A stretch of DNA of 64,000 bases from Hygrophila difformis (GCA_030278955.1 JAOANR010000006.1:11679915-11743914); one strand, 5' to 3'; positions 48,757 to 61,002 are shown, counted from the first letter of the stretch. A program made the numbers and translations. The notes: a model not told the origin generated them from the letters alone.

Positions 48757-49016
48757 TACAACTTCATTATACTTTCATCTGTTTTTGTGATATTGCAACA
48801 TTACACTTTTTGCAACTATTCATTCTTTAGCTTTGACTCAAATTTTTATCATAATTATACAACTAAAGACATAGTCAAGTAAAATCTTATTGGATTCGTC
48901 TTAACTTATAGTTTTAGAATATCTAATTTTTATAATTTTTACTTATCACAATTTGAATTATTAATGGTTAAAAATCTGCATTGAACTGCACGCAATAGAT
49001 GAGGAAACGGAGGTAG
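48757..49016. mobile_element. Eroded Stowaway-like MITE
   Basis: The right end GAGGAAACGGAGGTAG with TA. The interior CTTTGACTCAAATTTTTATC and AGTTTTAGAATATCTAATTT belongs to the group. The left terminus is not clear. Confidence 0.6.
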
Positions 49017-49179
49017 TATATTGGAGTGGGGTTAGGGATTATAGTAATTATTGACAAGTCTACATCTTAGCAACTGTATTAATTATTGCCAATTATGAGA
49101 ATGTTTGACAAATGACAAACAATGTTTTAATTGATTTTTTTATTAATTCAAATAAATTGAAAACAAAAATATACTACAA

Positions 49180-49354
49180 TTGGGTTGGGGATTTACCCTA
49201 GTGGTCAAGTTCTCGACTCTCAATCTATAGGTTGAGGGTCGATTCCCCACCCAGCCCTTATCCCTCCCCTTTATTCATCTTTGTGATTTGTGTGGCTTGT
49301 GCTCCTACACACCTTTGCCGACACATGAGTGTCAATATTTACCCGAAAAAAAAC
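49180..49354 (+). mobile_element. tRNA-derived SINE, family A, full length (175 bp)
   Basis: TTACCCTAGTGGTCAAGTTC, B-box GAGGGTCGATTCC, TTTGTGATTTGTGTGGC and an A-rich end. Exact target duplication AATATACTACAA at 49168-49179 and 49355-49366. Same length as the copy at 33852. Confidence 0.93.
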
Positions 49355-49398
49355 AATATACTACAACTATTATAAACAAGTGATTCAGTTCCAGCTTA

Positions 49399-49621
49399 GA
49401 GCCTGTTCTCCTGGACTTATTTCCAGGACTTATTACTTATTCTTATTAAAATCAGACCAGACCAGATCAAATCAGATCAGACCAGACCACACTATATTTA
49501 TAATTGTAATCAGATCAGACCAGACCAGGTCCAATCAGATCAGACCAGAAACATTCAGACCATACCGGATCTTATAAAATTCAGATCAGAATACATTATT
49601 TCATGCGAAGAGAACCGGGCC
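49399..49621. mobile_element. Harbinger/Tourist-like MITE with internal CAGATCAGAC repeats
   Basis: Ends GAGCCTGTTCTC and GAGAACCGGGCC are inverted, flanked by a TTA duplication (49396-49398 and 49622-49624). The interior is filled with about ten variants of AGATCAGACCAGACC. PIF/Harbinger-type insertion is inferred from the TTA target and the GGCCYGTTCTC style terminus. Confidence 0.75.
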
Positions 49622-49624
49622 TTA

Positions 49625-51588
49625 ATGACCATAAGCTAGATATAGGGTATAACTAGTATTGATTAAAGAATCTGTTGGGTAACCAGATCATAAATTTCCA
49701 TCTCCTTATGATCAGATCTTGCATCACTAAGTTACGTTATATATAGCGGTCCGAAATTGTGTGATCTATCTGTATCATATTCAAGGTGTGTCAGAGTGAG
49801 TGTGTGTGTGTTCAGACATTGGCATAATATACACTGTCAGTTTGTCAAGATTCTCATCAACCTTGTCAGTTTAGGCATTGTAAACTCGATTCCAGTCTCC
49901 AGTGGTGGTTTGATCACTCGCAATTCAAACCACATATATCGACGTATGAATTAAAGTGTTAAACCACGAAATTCACCATTGTGTCATTATTACATTTACA
50001 TTATATACTTGCTTGGTATTCATATTCAACCAAGGGTTAGCAACATATATATAGTCATGTATGTACCCATTGGCGGAACCATGGCCCCGAGTTCCAAATT
50101 TGCCTATTAAGTTTTATACAGTTGTGTTTATTTTAGCTACAGTAGGAATGTTTTTTTATATAATTCCGCCCCCAAACTCAAACTTTGGCATTAATTTTTA
50201 TACAGTCGTGTAAATTTTACTTATAGTAGAAATTATTTTTCGAGAATTTATGGGGAAGAAGAGAAAAAAGAATGCAACATGTTTCTCTGGTAGTGGGTTT
50301 TTTTTTGACATATTCTCATGTATTCTTTATCTTAATGAAATAAAATAATAAATTTGGCTCATTATCTAAAGTTGTAACTAGAATATGGAGAACTTGTTTC
50401 TTTTTAACTCAAGATGTGAACGGCGGCATGACAGAACACAAAATAAATTCCAATCTATGGTCCGAGTAGAGTTAGATGAATATAGTGGCATTATTGGTGA
50501 TCCGGAAAAAAAAAATCAATTGATAGTTATCATATATGGAAAGTAAAGATGAAATAAGGCGAAGACATTTGGTCGTATCCCCCGCCCTCCAGCCCCGGAC
50601 ACTCTGCGTCAGTGGGAAAAAAAAAAAATAGCTGTGATTTCGATTCGTTAGCACCAAGGAACTAGTTCACTAAGAAAAATACTTAATCCGTACACCAAAC
50701 TAGTCCCCTATTTGTAAATTCACTTCTAATAATACTTTTGGCTCTTTTTTTTTTTTCAGATGTCAAACCAAACTAACCTTAGAAGTTAGAAATCCCCTGA
50801 GGATCGGAGCGGTGCTTTAAATTGAAGATTGATGGCTCTGTTGTGAATACTTACTACTATATGCTATCAAAGTGTGTGTAGCTATAAGCTATTTGGAGAA
50901 TTTGGTGTGAACAATTGGGCGGTGCCGGTGGGCACGCACTGTGTCTGTGTCTGTGTCTGTGTTTGTGTTGTTCCTAATAAGTTATGGGCTGATCTTCCCT
51001 TTTGGATCGGCCTTCCAGTAATCAGTACTGACACAGTACAGTTGTTAGAATTAACTTCTTGCAAACAGGATTCCCTCCCCACATTCCAATTTGGTGGCTG
51101 AAATCAGCAGCAAATTAAAATTCTTTTTTGGAGGACATTCTCTGTTTTAAGTTGCAACCTAACATACATATACATGTATGGTTACATCATACACAGCCAG
51201 AGGCCAATGTTGTAGTGGTGTAAAAGGATAATTCTTGCAATTGCAGGTTGTATCCAAAAGTGTACTCTTTAATGATCAATTGCGTAATTTGCTTCCAAAT
51301 CTGTCGTAGCAATTAGCAAGTGGCTTTCAAAGTCCACATCATTTACATTATAAAAACCAAACCCCTTACCACAAAATTCACATGGAGTTACACTTACAAT
51401 TTACATATGCAAGATTATAATTTTCCACCAAATAGATAAACTAAACTTCCTATATTTTATAATGAAGTACATAGCTCGAATTGAGCTTGAATAATAGAAA
51501 CTCTTGTTTTAGTTGGTAAAAAGAAAAAGTTAATACTCAAACTCAATTGAAAAGATAAATTTCAAGGGTGCCAATGAGTTTGATACAA
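49625..51588. other. Intergenic DNA
   Basis: Holds a (TGTGTC)n run at 50941-50965 and scattered homopolymers. ORFs here (49757, 50874 plus; 50882 minus) are unsupported; the last two are driven by the simple repeat. Confidence 0.45.
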
Positions 51589-51695
51589 TTTTTTTTTTTT
51601 TTTCACGTTGTACTCAAAATTAATCCCTTGAGAATTTGGTGGACATTGAAAGATTGTTTTTCTGAAATAGAATTCTGCATACAAAGCTCAAAACC
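51589..51695 (-). mobile_element. SINE family B, truncated
   Basis: A T-run, TGAGAATTTGGTGGACATTG and AGAATTCTGCATACAAAGCT match the family. Target duplication GAGTTTGATACAA at 51576-51588 and 51696-51708. Confidence 0.85.
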
Positions 51696-52079
51696 GAGTT
51701 TGATACAAATTTGAAATCGAATTGGAATAGTAGTATCAATTTAAATTAATGAACAAAATCACACACCGACACTGTTGGTAAAGATTAAGGAAGTTCAAAC
51801 GAGAAACAGTGGAATAATAAACCCATCCAAACTCCAAAAGGGGCCAAGAAAATGGGTTTGGCCGATTAGTTTTACTCCTCAATATGATTGCTTTTCTATG
51901 TAAGAACTGAGATTTGACGGCAGTTTCCCAACGTGTATGAATCTGCCATTTCCCAAAGGGGCAATAAATTTTCTCAATCAGCCAACAATCGACATAATAT
52001 TACTATCTCCAAGTGTGTGTGAAATGAGTAAATGACAAAAACACTCTATGCTTATTTCTACCGCCTTCCCCCTCCGTTT

Positions 52080-53156
52080 TCGATGTCACCATAATTTCTC
52101 TTCAAGAATCATGAGAGACTGAAGGCTGAAGCAGACTGAGAATTGAAGTCAATTTCCCACTGCCCGCTTCCTTCCGACGGTCTGTAGCCAAACCAACTGA
52201 CGAACCCCCCAATTGTTTGGGAAATTTCACAAATATAGCAGCGCCTTGTCAGAATATTTCCAGATTTGGTTCTTTAGCGCTTCAAGATTCAAGGTTTCTT
52301 CAATTTTCCAGAATTCTTCAATTTTACTTTCCTTGCGCCTTTTCTTGCCTCGAATAACCGTTGAAATTAATTAGCCCTTTTGCGTTTATAATCTACTACG
52401 GGTTTGTTCGTCTAGGGTTTGAGGTTGATATTCATGAACCCGTTTGTATCCTTTCAAAAAATGAAAATGAAAATGAAAATAAAAATAAAAATGAACCCTT
52501 TTGCATTCATTCTATTGTGCTAGGTTTCTTTAGTTTTTCTTAATCAGTTTTTCTTGAGAAACAATTGTGACATGAGTTCCTGCTCTTGCATTCTTGCTTA
52601 AACTCAAACGAATATGTATAGGAAATTTGAAACTAGTAGATAGCAACAAGGGGCACTGTCACTACCACAGGTTTTGAGAGAATCTTGACAATGGCTTCCA
52701 TGAGTGATTCCATATCTGTGGTGTGTAACTGTGTATTCATGAATAATGATCGAGCGCAAACAACCTTACCTTTTTATGTAGGTGTTTCTGTTCCGGTTTG
52801 CCTCACTGCTGTCTTCACTCGACTGAATATAAGTTATAGGATTTCTATGACGTATAATCTAATGCCCTGTTAAATTTTGTTGGTTTGAGTGTTAAGATTT
52901 GATGTTTGTGGTCTGAAAATGCATTTGCTAAGAATTGAAGTAATATTTGGCTGTTGTAAATTATGAATTGAGCATGGTGATAAATCTTTCATTGCTTTGT
53001 TTTTTGTATGGTTTTTGCCTGCCTAAGCAGATTTTTGTAAGCCTATGATCGACTGAAGCGGATGAAACCAACATAGCCATTTTCTTCGGACCCCAGTTGA
53101 GTTTTAACCCAATTGGGATTTGGAGTTTGATCTATTGAACACTTTTCTTGCTCGCC
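52080..53156 (+). promoter_or_regulatory. Probable 5'UTR and leader intron of the F-box gene
   Basis: Pyrimidine-rich leader-like sequence from about 52060 (CCCCCTCCGTTTTCGATGTC) to 52350. It is followed by T-rich intron-like DNA and a candidate acceptor, CCTAAGCAG, at about 53022-53030. The start codon follows at 53157. Extent is inferred from composition only. Confidence 0.35.
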
Positions 53157-54781
53157 ATGAGTAACATGGTGAGTCTGGAGCTGGACAAGACTGTTTTTCT
53201 TTCTTTCTTCTTTATTTCGGATAAGTTGACACTTAATTCGAGAATTTTGTTTTAATTTACAGAAACAAAGGGATCCCCCGGATCTGCCTTACAATTCTAA
53301 CCTAGAGATGGACAGAATTAGCAACTTACCAGGGCATATAATTGACAAAATTTTGTCACATTTGTCGCTGAGGGATGCTGTTCGGACGAGTGTTCTGTCA
53401 AGCAAGTGGAGATACAAATGGGTTACCCTTCCTTATCTTGTATTCGATAATCAATCTGTTTTAGTCTCTGCACAAGATCAGACCCTTGTTAAAAACAAAC
53501 TCGTGAGCATTGCTGACCATGTGCTGTTGCTTCATACTGGCCCTATACATAAATTCAAGCTTTCTCATCGTGATCTTCAAGGTATTAGTGATATTGATAG
53601 ATGGATCCTATTCCTGTCTAGGGGTTCTCTGAAAGAATTTATTCTTGAAATATGGAAAGGCCATCGTTACAAGCTTCCTTCTTCTATATACTCGTGCCAA
53701 CATCTAGTTCATTTGGAACTTTTTAACTGCCTTTTGAAACCTCCACCTAGTTTCGGTGGATTTAAAAGCTTGAAAAGCCTTGATCTTCAGCACATTACCA
53801 TGGACCAATCTGCCTTTGAGTTTATGATATCCAATTGCCCTTCATTAGAGCGGTTGACATTGATGAATTTTGATGGTTTTACCCTTCTTAATATACATGC
53901 TCCAAATCTCCTGTTCTTTGATGTTGGAGGTGTTTTCGAAGATGTCAGCTTCCAGGATACCTTCCATCTGGCTGTTGTCTCTATTGGTCTGTATGCAAAC
54001 AGCGCGGGTGAACGATCTACAGCTTTTAATGCTGGCAATTTAATCAGGTTTTTTGCTTGTTTGCCACATATTCAAAGGCTTGAGGTGCAGAGCTTTTTCT
54101 TGAAGGTATGCTTTGATTCATTATCCTGATTTTCAGTGACATGTCAATGACATCATGCTTCTAATTCCACTGTTTTCATATCTTCTCTGCTCTGGTATTC
54201 ACCGATTCCAGTATTTGGCTGCCGGAACCATCCCGGGGAGGCTCCATAAGCCCTGTGTTGATCTTAGTTTTCTTTCAATACGGATTAATTTCAACGACAT
54301 GGATGAAAATCAGGCTGCACTTTGCCTCCTCAGAAGTTCTCCCAATCTTCAGGAGCTCGAGATTTTGGTAAGTTCGTTTGTAGAATCCTGGCGCCTAAGC
54401 TCAGCACTCCCAAATCCATCAATTTTACATTATCCGTGTCTTAATGGTTTGCCGTTAGTTAACCATGATGAAATAACACATACTATATAATATGTGCAGG
54501 CACGAACAGAGGATCAATCCGTTGCTACTCGGGCAGTTGGCAACAGCATTGAAAATTTTCAGAGCTTTACGTTTACCCAACTACGAGTCATTAAAATTGT
54601 TGGAATATCGGGCATCAAGCAAGAGTTGAATTTCATAAAATTCCTGCTGGAAAATACGCCGGTTCTTGAAAGGATGACGGTGAAGCCTGCTTCGATGGAC
54701 GGCACATGGGAATTGGTGAAGGAGTTGCTCCGATTTCGTCGAGCTTCCATGTATGCAGAAATCACATATATTGATCCATAG
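53157..54781 (+). CDS. F-box/LRR/FBD domain protein (four exons)
   Basis: Exons 53157-53168, 53263-54105, 54212-54367 and 54500-54781, all with GT..AG introns, give 430 aa. The tiny first exon (MSNM) joins KQRDPPDLPYNSNLE in frame. A later in-frame start at 53308 would still keep the F-box. The F-box spans about residues 22-65 (ISNLPGHIIDKILSHLSLRD, SVLSSKWRYKWVTLP). A leucine-rich middle follows (HLVHLELFNCLLKPP, LKSLDLQHITM, CPSLERLTLMNFDGF). The C-terminal FBD-like region includes FTQLRVIKIVGISGIKQELN and FLLENTPVLERMTVKP. Such proteins are candidate substrate receptors of SCF E3 ubiquitin ligases: the F-box binds SKP1/ASK and the LRR/FBD part selects targets. The substrate is unknown. The family is very large in plants, so no specific symbol is given. 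The structure is intact with no stops. Confidence 0.92.
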
Positions 54782-55039
54782 GTTGATCAAACTCAAATGA
54801 ATTCGATACCTTTTTCCCTCCGTGGGAGTATGGCATGTAAATTTGTTTGGATCATAATATCACGACGAACTTTTTTTTTTTTTTTTTTTTCTGGGGGAAA
54901 GTTTATTTATTTATTCTGGGCAAAATTTATTTTAAATTGGCCTACAGGTATTGTCTTTTGTGTCTTCTAGGCTCTCCCAATTAATTGGGCTATATTTGAT
55001 CAAAAAAGGAATTAAATATATGGGCTTATTTATTAATTA

Positions 55040-55294
55040 CTCCATTTTTGATAAATTGAAACGTTGGTAAATTTGGTACTATTCACACATTCACTTTAAT
55101 TTAAAGTTTTATTATAGTTATACAAGTTAAAATATAGCCAAGTGAGATCTTGTTAGATTCGTCTCGTCGTGTAGTTTTTAAATATCCAATTTTTAGAATT
55201 TTTACTTGGGCCGAATTTGAGTTATTAATAATTTAAAATGTGCATTGGACTGCGTAAACTGTGGGTCGTTTCAATTTTTTGAAAACGGATGAAG
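55040..55294. mobile_element. Diverged Stowaway-like MITE
   Basis: CTCCATTTTTGATAAATTGA to TTGAAAACGGATGAAG with TA flanks and the interior CAAGTGAGATCTTGTTAGAT. It lies 260 bp after the F-box stop. Confidence 0.75.
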
Positions 55295-55601
55295 TATTTT
55301 TTTCAAATCAAACGGAATGTCAGGCCGCGTCAATGGCCAAGACCCAAGAAGGTGCATTCAACCCGTTCCCTTCAACCAGCAAGTAGGGGTGGGAACATGT
55401 AAGATTATCGACAGCAGCCTACGGCCTAGCCTACCGAAGTTCAGGCCAGATCAGAATTTTTTTTATATATAAATAAGCGGGACTCAGACTATTTTGAAAG
55501 TCTATTTAGCTAAATAGGATTAGGCCAGACTTTGTAAAAATCCTATTAGGCCTATCAGGCCGGCCTATCTATCATTATTATTAGTATGTTTATGTTTACT
55601 A

Positions 55602-55867
55602 CTCCTTCCATTTGGCAATAGTTGTGACATTTTACATAGTTGTTACTATTCATTTAGTAACTTTGATTCAATTTTTAACACAGTTATACAAGATAAAACA
55701 TAATCAAGTGAGATTTTGTTAAATTCGTCTAATTGCGTAGTTTTAGAATATCAAATTTTTATAATTTTTACTTTGACACAGTTTGAGATATTAAGCGTTA
55801 AAAATGTATATTGGATAACGTGAAATGCAGGAATGTTACAATTTTTTTTTAAAAAAAACGGAGGGTG
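55602..55867. mobile_element. Stowaway-like MITE
   Basis: CTCCTTCCATTTGGCAATAG to AAAAAACGGAGGGTG with TA flanks. The interior CTTTGATTCAATTTTTAACA is typical of the group. Confidence 0.8.
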
Positions 55868-55869
55868 TA

Positions 55870-56360
55870 CATAGGAATGTGTATTATTATTATTATTATT
55901 ATTATTTTATTTAGAAGTAATTATTTATGTAGAAGTATTATATTATTATTAGTGTGTTTTTAAAATATTTATAAGTTTTTTCTCGGATATAAATAGTAAG
56001 TAGATAATGACTTGCCCAAGTGCACATATTCATGTCTTTAAACCTTATGATTATATTCGAATATATATATAAAAGAATTTTAACTTAATTCTTAAATAGG
56101 CTTAATCAAACTTTTAAAAGCCTTAAAACCGGCTTATTTAAATAAAGAGGCCATGCTTAGGCCTATAAGATAGACTTATCGAATGTAATAGGTCAGACTC
56201 GGACTTTAAAAATTCCACGCAGATCTAGGTCATTCAAGCCAAGACCTAGCCTATTTCCACCCTACCAGCAAGTGACTAACAAGGCCTCAACATTATACTC
56301 TACTGCAACCAATTCTACCATCTTCAAGCAACAAAATACCACCATTTCAACCAAATTTAA
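55870..56360. other. Intergenic repeat-like DNA
   Basis: Short ATT microsatellite at 55885-55908. AGGCCTATAAGATAGACTTA and CGGCCTATCTATCATT-type motifs on both sides of the MITE at 55602 suggest that it inserted into an older GGCCTA-rich repeat (55380-56270). Confidence 0.5.
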
Positions 56361-56505
56361 CATTTTTTTTGGCCTGTTCTGTGTGTCCTAAGCCGCATTG
56401 AGCCAAAACTAATTCCTAGAGGATCTGGTGGTACTGAAAGGTTGACTCTCCCAAAACAGGATGACATTTGCTTAAACTACTAAGCTCATACCATTCAGGC
56501 CAAAT
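56361..56505 (-). mobile_element. SINE family B, degenerate
   Basis: A T-run, CCTAGAGGATCTGGTGGTAC, TTGACTCTCCCAAAACAGGA and CTCATACCATTCAGGCC correspond to the family body. No target duplication was resolved. Confidence 0.55.
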
Positions 56506-56779
56506 GCGTTTGGTAATTTATGATGAATTTTAATCTAACATTCAATAATTTGTTGTTTTGAGTATTTAATTAAATTGGTTGGGAATATTTTAGGTAAGAT
56601 GAGGGTATGTGTATTCCCAATGACATATTTGCTGATGTTCCTTCCCCCTCATTTTTTTTTTTTTTTTTACAAATTTTTCTTAGCTTTTCTTTGCCACGGA
56701 GATAAGCATAGTTGTTGGGAAAAAAAAATTCTAGTATAATTATTATTTTTATTTTTCTTTATATATTATTCAATAAATA

Positions 56780-57038
56780 CTCCATCTGTCACACTTGAAA
56801 TATCTCATTTCATTTCTGCACACAATCCAATTCATTTTTTTAATTGTTAATATCTCAAAATATATACAACTAAAAATTATGTAAAATATATATTTTAAAA
56901 ATATACGATTAGATGAATATAACAAGACCAAACTCGACTATTTTTTAAAAATATATAATTATAATAATATTGAGTCAAAGTTAAACAATAAACAATGTCG
57001 AAAAGTCAAACGAGATAATTCAACTGGGACGGAGGGAA
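56780..57038. mobile_element. Stowaway-like MITE
   Basis: CTCCATCTGTCACACTTGAA to ACTGGGACGGAGGGAA with flanking TA. Same subfamily as 34346 with extra decay. Confidence 0.85.
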
Positions 57039-57452
57039 TATATTACTTCCAAAAATATGTTTATAAATATGTAATTGCAATTTTACAAAATAAAAATAAA
57101 ATAAAATAACATTCATTTCAATCATGTAAACAAAACTAAATTCATTTAAATCGTGACATTATTAGGTTGAGGATAAAGATGAGAATCGACAAAAAATGCT
57201 AGACACTGTCACTTCAAAAGACCTTTTCCAACTACATGTCCGAAAATTTTCTTTTTAAATTTCTTTTATGTCCTTTAATTTTCTCTTTGAGTTATTCATA
57301 GTAAGGTACGATCTACCTCGTCCAATACCTAACAAGCATGGTGGGTGTCGTTGGGAACATATAAATCTTTCTGAAATCTGCACTCTCTCGGCAAATATGT
57401 TGATGTTTAAGAATATATTTTTTATTTTTTAATAAAATAACTTAAGTATTTA

Positions 57453-57710
57453 CTCCCTCGGTCTAGAAATGGCTGATGTTTTAGGATTAATTACACCAAT
57501 CGAGAAATGTTATAATTATTGTTTTCCTTTCCATTTTTGCTCCTCTATTTACTCAAATCAAGAAAACTAGAGTTAGAATGGAAAGAGAATGTATAATATT
57601 TATTAAAATAAGAGGATAATATTGGAAAAACATGATATAAATATGGAAAATAAGAATTATTTTGGAATATTTTTTTTATTTATAAAAAGTCAACTAAAAA
57701 AGAAAGGGAG
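57453..57710. mobile_element. MITE, AAAGTCAACTAAAAAAG subfamily
   Basis: CTCCCTCGGTCTAGAAATGG to ACTAAAAAAGAAAGGGAG, TA flanks. The interior (GAGGATAATATTGGAAAAAC) matches 47042-47304. Confidence 0.85.
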
Positions 57711-57756
57711 TATTTATTATAATTCATTTTATAATTGAATATGTAATGATTAATTG

Positions 57757-57873
57757 GAGGATCGGTGGGCATTGAAGGGTTGCCTCTCCCAAAGCAGAAT
57801 TCTGCATACACAAAGGCTCGAATCCGGGACCTTTGTTTAAGTTGTCAGAGCTCCATACCACTCAGGCATTGGT
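57757..57873 (-). mobile_element. SINE family B, truncated
   Basis: Reverse copy with GAGGATCGGTGGGCATTGAA, GGCTCGAATCCGGGACC (B-box) and ACCACTCAGGC. Target duplication ATATGTAATGATTAATTG at 57739-57756, repeated with one mismatch at 57874-57891. Confidence 0.87.
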
Positions 57874-58242
57874 ATATGTAATGGTTAATTGATTAGGTGA
57901 GATCAATTTAACTTATTATTATTGCTAGCCTCCTATGGCTGCTTGAGCGAAAAAAAAATTAACTTATTATTAATATTAAATCAAACCTATTATTACTAAT
58001 AAAATTGTATTCCTCATGATTTCATTTGATTCGTATATGTCGTCTGCCAAAAGGACATGTTTGCTTTTTTTTTTTTAAAAAAAAAAAAAAAACTAAAATT
58101 TTTGCATCATAAATGCATTTCACTGCTCAAGGCTTCGTTTGGTAAATAAATAGACTTTAGAGTTTAGAGTTTGGTTTCAAAGATTAGAGTTTGGCTTCAG
58201 AGATTAGAGTTCCCAAAAACCACGATTTGTGGAGAAAATCAG

Positions 58243-58742
58243 NNNNNNNNNNNNNNNNNNNNNNNNNNNNNNNNNNNNNNNNNNNNNNNNNNNNNNNNNN
58301 NNNNNNNNNNNNNNNNNNNNNNNNNNNNNNNNNNNNNNNNNNNNNNNNNNNNNNNNNNNNNNNNNNNNNNNNNNNNNNNNNNNNNNNNNNNNNNNNNNNN
58401 NNNNNNNNNNNNNNNNNNNNNNNNNNNNNNNNNNNNNNNNNNNNNNNNNNNNNNNNNNNNNNNNNNNNNNNNNNNNNNNNNNNNNNNNNNNNNNNNNNNN
58501 NNNNNNNNNNNNNNNNNNNNNNNNNNNNNNNNNNNNNNNNNNNNNNNNNNNNNNNNNNNNNNNNNNNNNNNNNNNNNNNNNNNNNNNNNNNNNNNNNNNN
58601 NNNNNNNNNNNNNNNNNNNNNNNNNNNNNNNNNNNNNNNNNNNNNNNNNNNNNNNNNNNNNNNNNNNNNNNNNNNNNNNNNNNNNNNNNNNNNNNNNNNN
58701 NNNNNNNNNNNNNNNNNNNNNNNNNNNNNNNNNNNNNNNNNN
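58243..58742. other. Assembly gap, 500 N
   Basis: An exact run of 500 N is a conventional placeholder, so real distance is unknown. Features on either side should not be assumed adjacent. Confidence 0.98.
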
Positions 58743-58894
58743 CCTTGATAATCCTGCCCCTCATGGGCCAACAAATGATACAGAGGATATTAATAGTGCC
58801 CTTCCTGATATAAAAGATGATGCCTCTTCTGATCGTTTTTCGACAGATGCTGACCCTCAATCTCATGACCCGAAGCTTGATGATCCATGTCTTG
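58743..58894 (+). CDS. Orphan exon fragment after the gap
   Basis: An open frame from the gap edge encodes an acidic, Asp/Ser-rich segment with NPAPHGPTNDTEDINSALPD, then DDASSDRFSTDADPQSHDPK. It ends at a good splice donor (CTTG/GTAAGG, 58895). The codon pattern looks coding. No start or upstream part is visible (it would lie in the gap) and no downstream exon was found. No domain is recognised; it may belong to a gene or to a transposon-captured fragment. Confidence 0.4.
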
Positions 58895-60082
58895 GTAAGG
58901 CTGATTGATGACATTGGTTTGTTGTATGATCGCTGGCTTGTTGGTTTTCCTGTTCGATGGACAATGGTACTCTTTGTAGTTGGTGGTTAGTATGAATTTT
59001 TTGGATGAATGGTATTTTGCTGTGAACAATGTTTTCTGAGTATGAATGGTTGGTTGATTGGTTGTTAGTATGGATGGACAACTATACTGTTTATTGTTGG
59101 TATTATGAATGATTTTGTTTAAATGGATTATGAATAGTACTTTAATATCTACAAATCTTGAAAAACAATATAATGTGAATAGTGCGTGTTGAATGTGGTT
59201 TGATAGCAAGAACTTGAAACGCCAATGAAGTGTTGAACTACAAATCAATGGGAATATAAATAAGATATTTTAATACCATTAAGGTCGAACACGAGCACAT
59301 TATCTCGAAAGTTGTATGATGAACACTTCAACAAGTGTATTAGTATCCAATGTGTGAAGAAGTAAGTGTTAAACTAAACCATATGGTTTGTTTGAGGTAT
59401 TCAATGACATGGGCAATCTGTTTCACTGAGCTGATAAGATGGATTTATGTTTGGGCAACCATAAATCATTTATTTGCAATAAATAGGGTGCTTAAACACC
59501 CGAAGCATATGGTTTCCACAGAAAATTATTTATAGATATCTATAACAGTACTATATAAAAAGATATGTGGTATCACTAGAACGATTACAGCGGTATGACA
59601 TTTTAAGGAAAGTGATACTCATATTCATTAAAGGGACTTGTCCACAAAATAGCAATGATGATGAAAACATTTCAACAAATGCAAAGTGAATTGACCTAAT
59701 TATGAGATCTACAACCAAGATACGTTAAATTTATCAATTTCACACCTCCTATTGCATTCCACTTGTCAGATACTCATACCAACTCATGAATTGTGTGATA
59801 ATTCAATCAGACCAAGAAAGCATACATGATGTGAATGAAACCAAATCGATATGAATAATATTGGTTCAATTCTATTAACATTCAAGTACGTTTTAATCTC
59901 ATGTGGACCTTGTATTGTGATTGATAATAATATTTTAGACAATTGACATTGAAAATGGTTTGAATGAGGTATTTAATGTCATGAAATGTATTCCACCGAG
60001 GTATTCATACTGTGGTATGCAAATTAATACATTACTGGTATTGGTAATACACTATCAAAAGTATGGCTCATACAGGGCAATG
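58895..60082. other. Gene-free stretch
   Basis: TGGTTGGTTGATTGGTTG-like low-complexity repeats (58910-59100), then AT-rich DNA. No ORF with a recognisable domain. It could be intron or transposon flank. Confidence 0.4.
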
Positions 60083-60391
60083 CTATATTCGTTCAAAGAA
60101 CATATCCCACAAAATAGCCACGAGGAGCGCTGCATATATGCGCCACCCACAGCCCTCCATGCTGCAGTTTACTTGGACTTTTGTTTTGTTGTTGTGCATG
60201 AAATAATATCCACGCCGAAGTGCAATACAGTGGTTTGCGACCACCTTTCGAAAATGATCTTGATTCATGAACTTCTGACATTTGCCTTTTATTGCATTGG
60301 CCCATATAAGTCTTTGATCTTTCTCGTCGTCGAGGTCACTGTCATCGCATTCATCATGTGTCGCCGTTTCCTCCCTGAAGTACAAGTTCAA
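60083..60391 (-). pseudogene. MuDR/MULE transposase N-terminal fragment
   Basis: The ORF begins MNLYFREETATHDECDDSDL and carries the block IALRRGYYFMHNNKTKVQVN, CSMEGCGWRIYAALL. This resembles the zinc-binding DNA-binding region (CX4C then WRI.A) near the N-terminus of plant MuDR-type transposases. The catalytic DDE region and SWIM finger are absent; the frame runs out after IYAALL. It is a decayed remnant on the minus strand. Confidence 0.65.
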
Positions 60392-60780
60392 CGATCAAAC
60401 AATAACAGTAGTATTGACTAAGAATACCTAACGTCTGTAAACGTATTACCGGTATAGCCAAAGACAGAACACCAATTAAATACCAGACAAGTAACTAATA
60501 TGTTATCAAGCTTATTAATTGTACCTGATCATACTGAATCAATATGAAAATACTAGTTCCCAAGTAGATAACATCACAAAAAGCGGAATCGTAAAAGAAA
60601 GAACATACGTACGCTCTCATACATCCCCATATAATTTATACGTGTGTTCCAGTTGGAGGAATACCAATATCTCTATCTATCATACCCGTTATACGAAAAG
60701 AGAATACAACAAGCAGCTACATTACATGCATTTTAACACTACACACAGTATCGTGCTTCTTTCAGCTCGGTTCATAACAT

Positions 60781-61002
60781 TTATCTTCCCAATCGCCTGC
60801 CCTTTGCCAGATTCAAGCTGCCCATCCCTGACACATCGCCGTCATTCGTGGTTGAACATACCTCTCGCCATTTTTTCGTCACCTTGGCGTACAAATCAGC
60901 GAGAGCATCACCGGTTCTAATCCGAACAAGATGAACTTCAAAGTTGTAGTGACAAAATTGCATAATCTCTTGCCCGGGCAATTGCTCGTCACTGTCGCCC
61001 AT
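60781..61002 (-). pseudogene. Possible first exon of the MULE-like remnant
   Basis: MGDSDEQLPGQEIMQFCHYN followed by LVRIRTGDALADLYAKVTKK lies upstream, in the same orientation, of the MuDR-like fragment. An ATG after AAACCCTAAA-rich leader sequence fits a plant 5' end. Joining to 60391 would require an intron across about 390 bp that I cannot confirm. Family membership is inferred from adjacency. Confidence 0.35.

Noticed and set aside
58171..58914. ORFs spanning the N run
   Set aside because: They exist only because N was translated as X. Only the real sequence after 58742 was considered.
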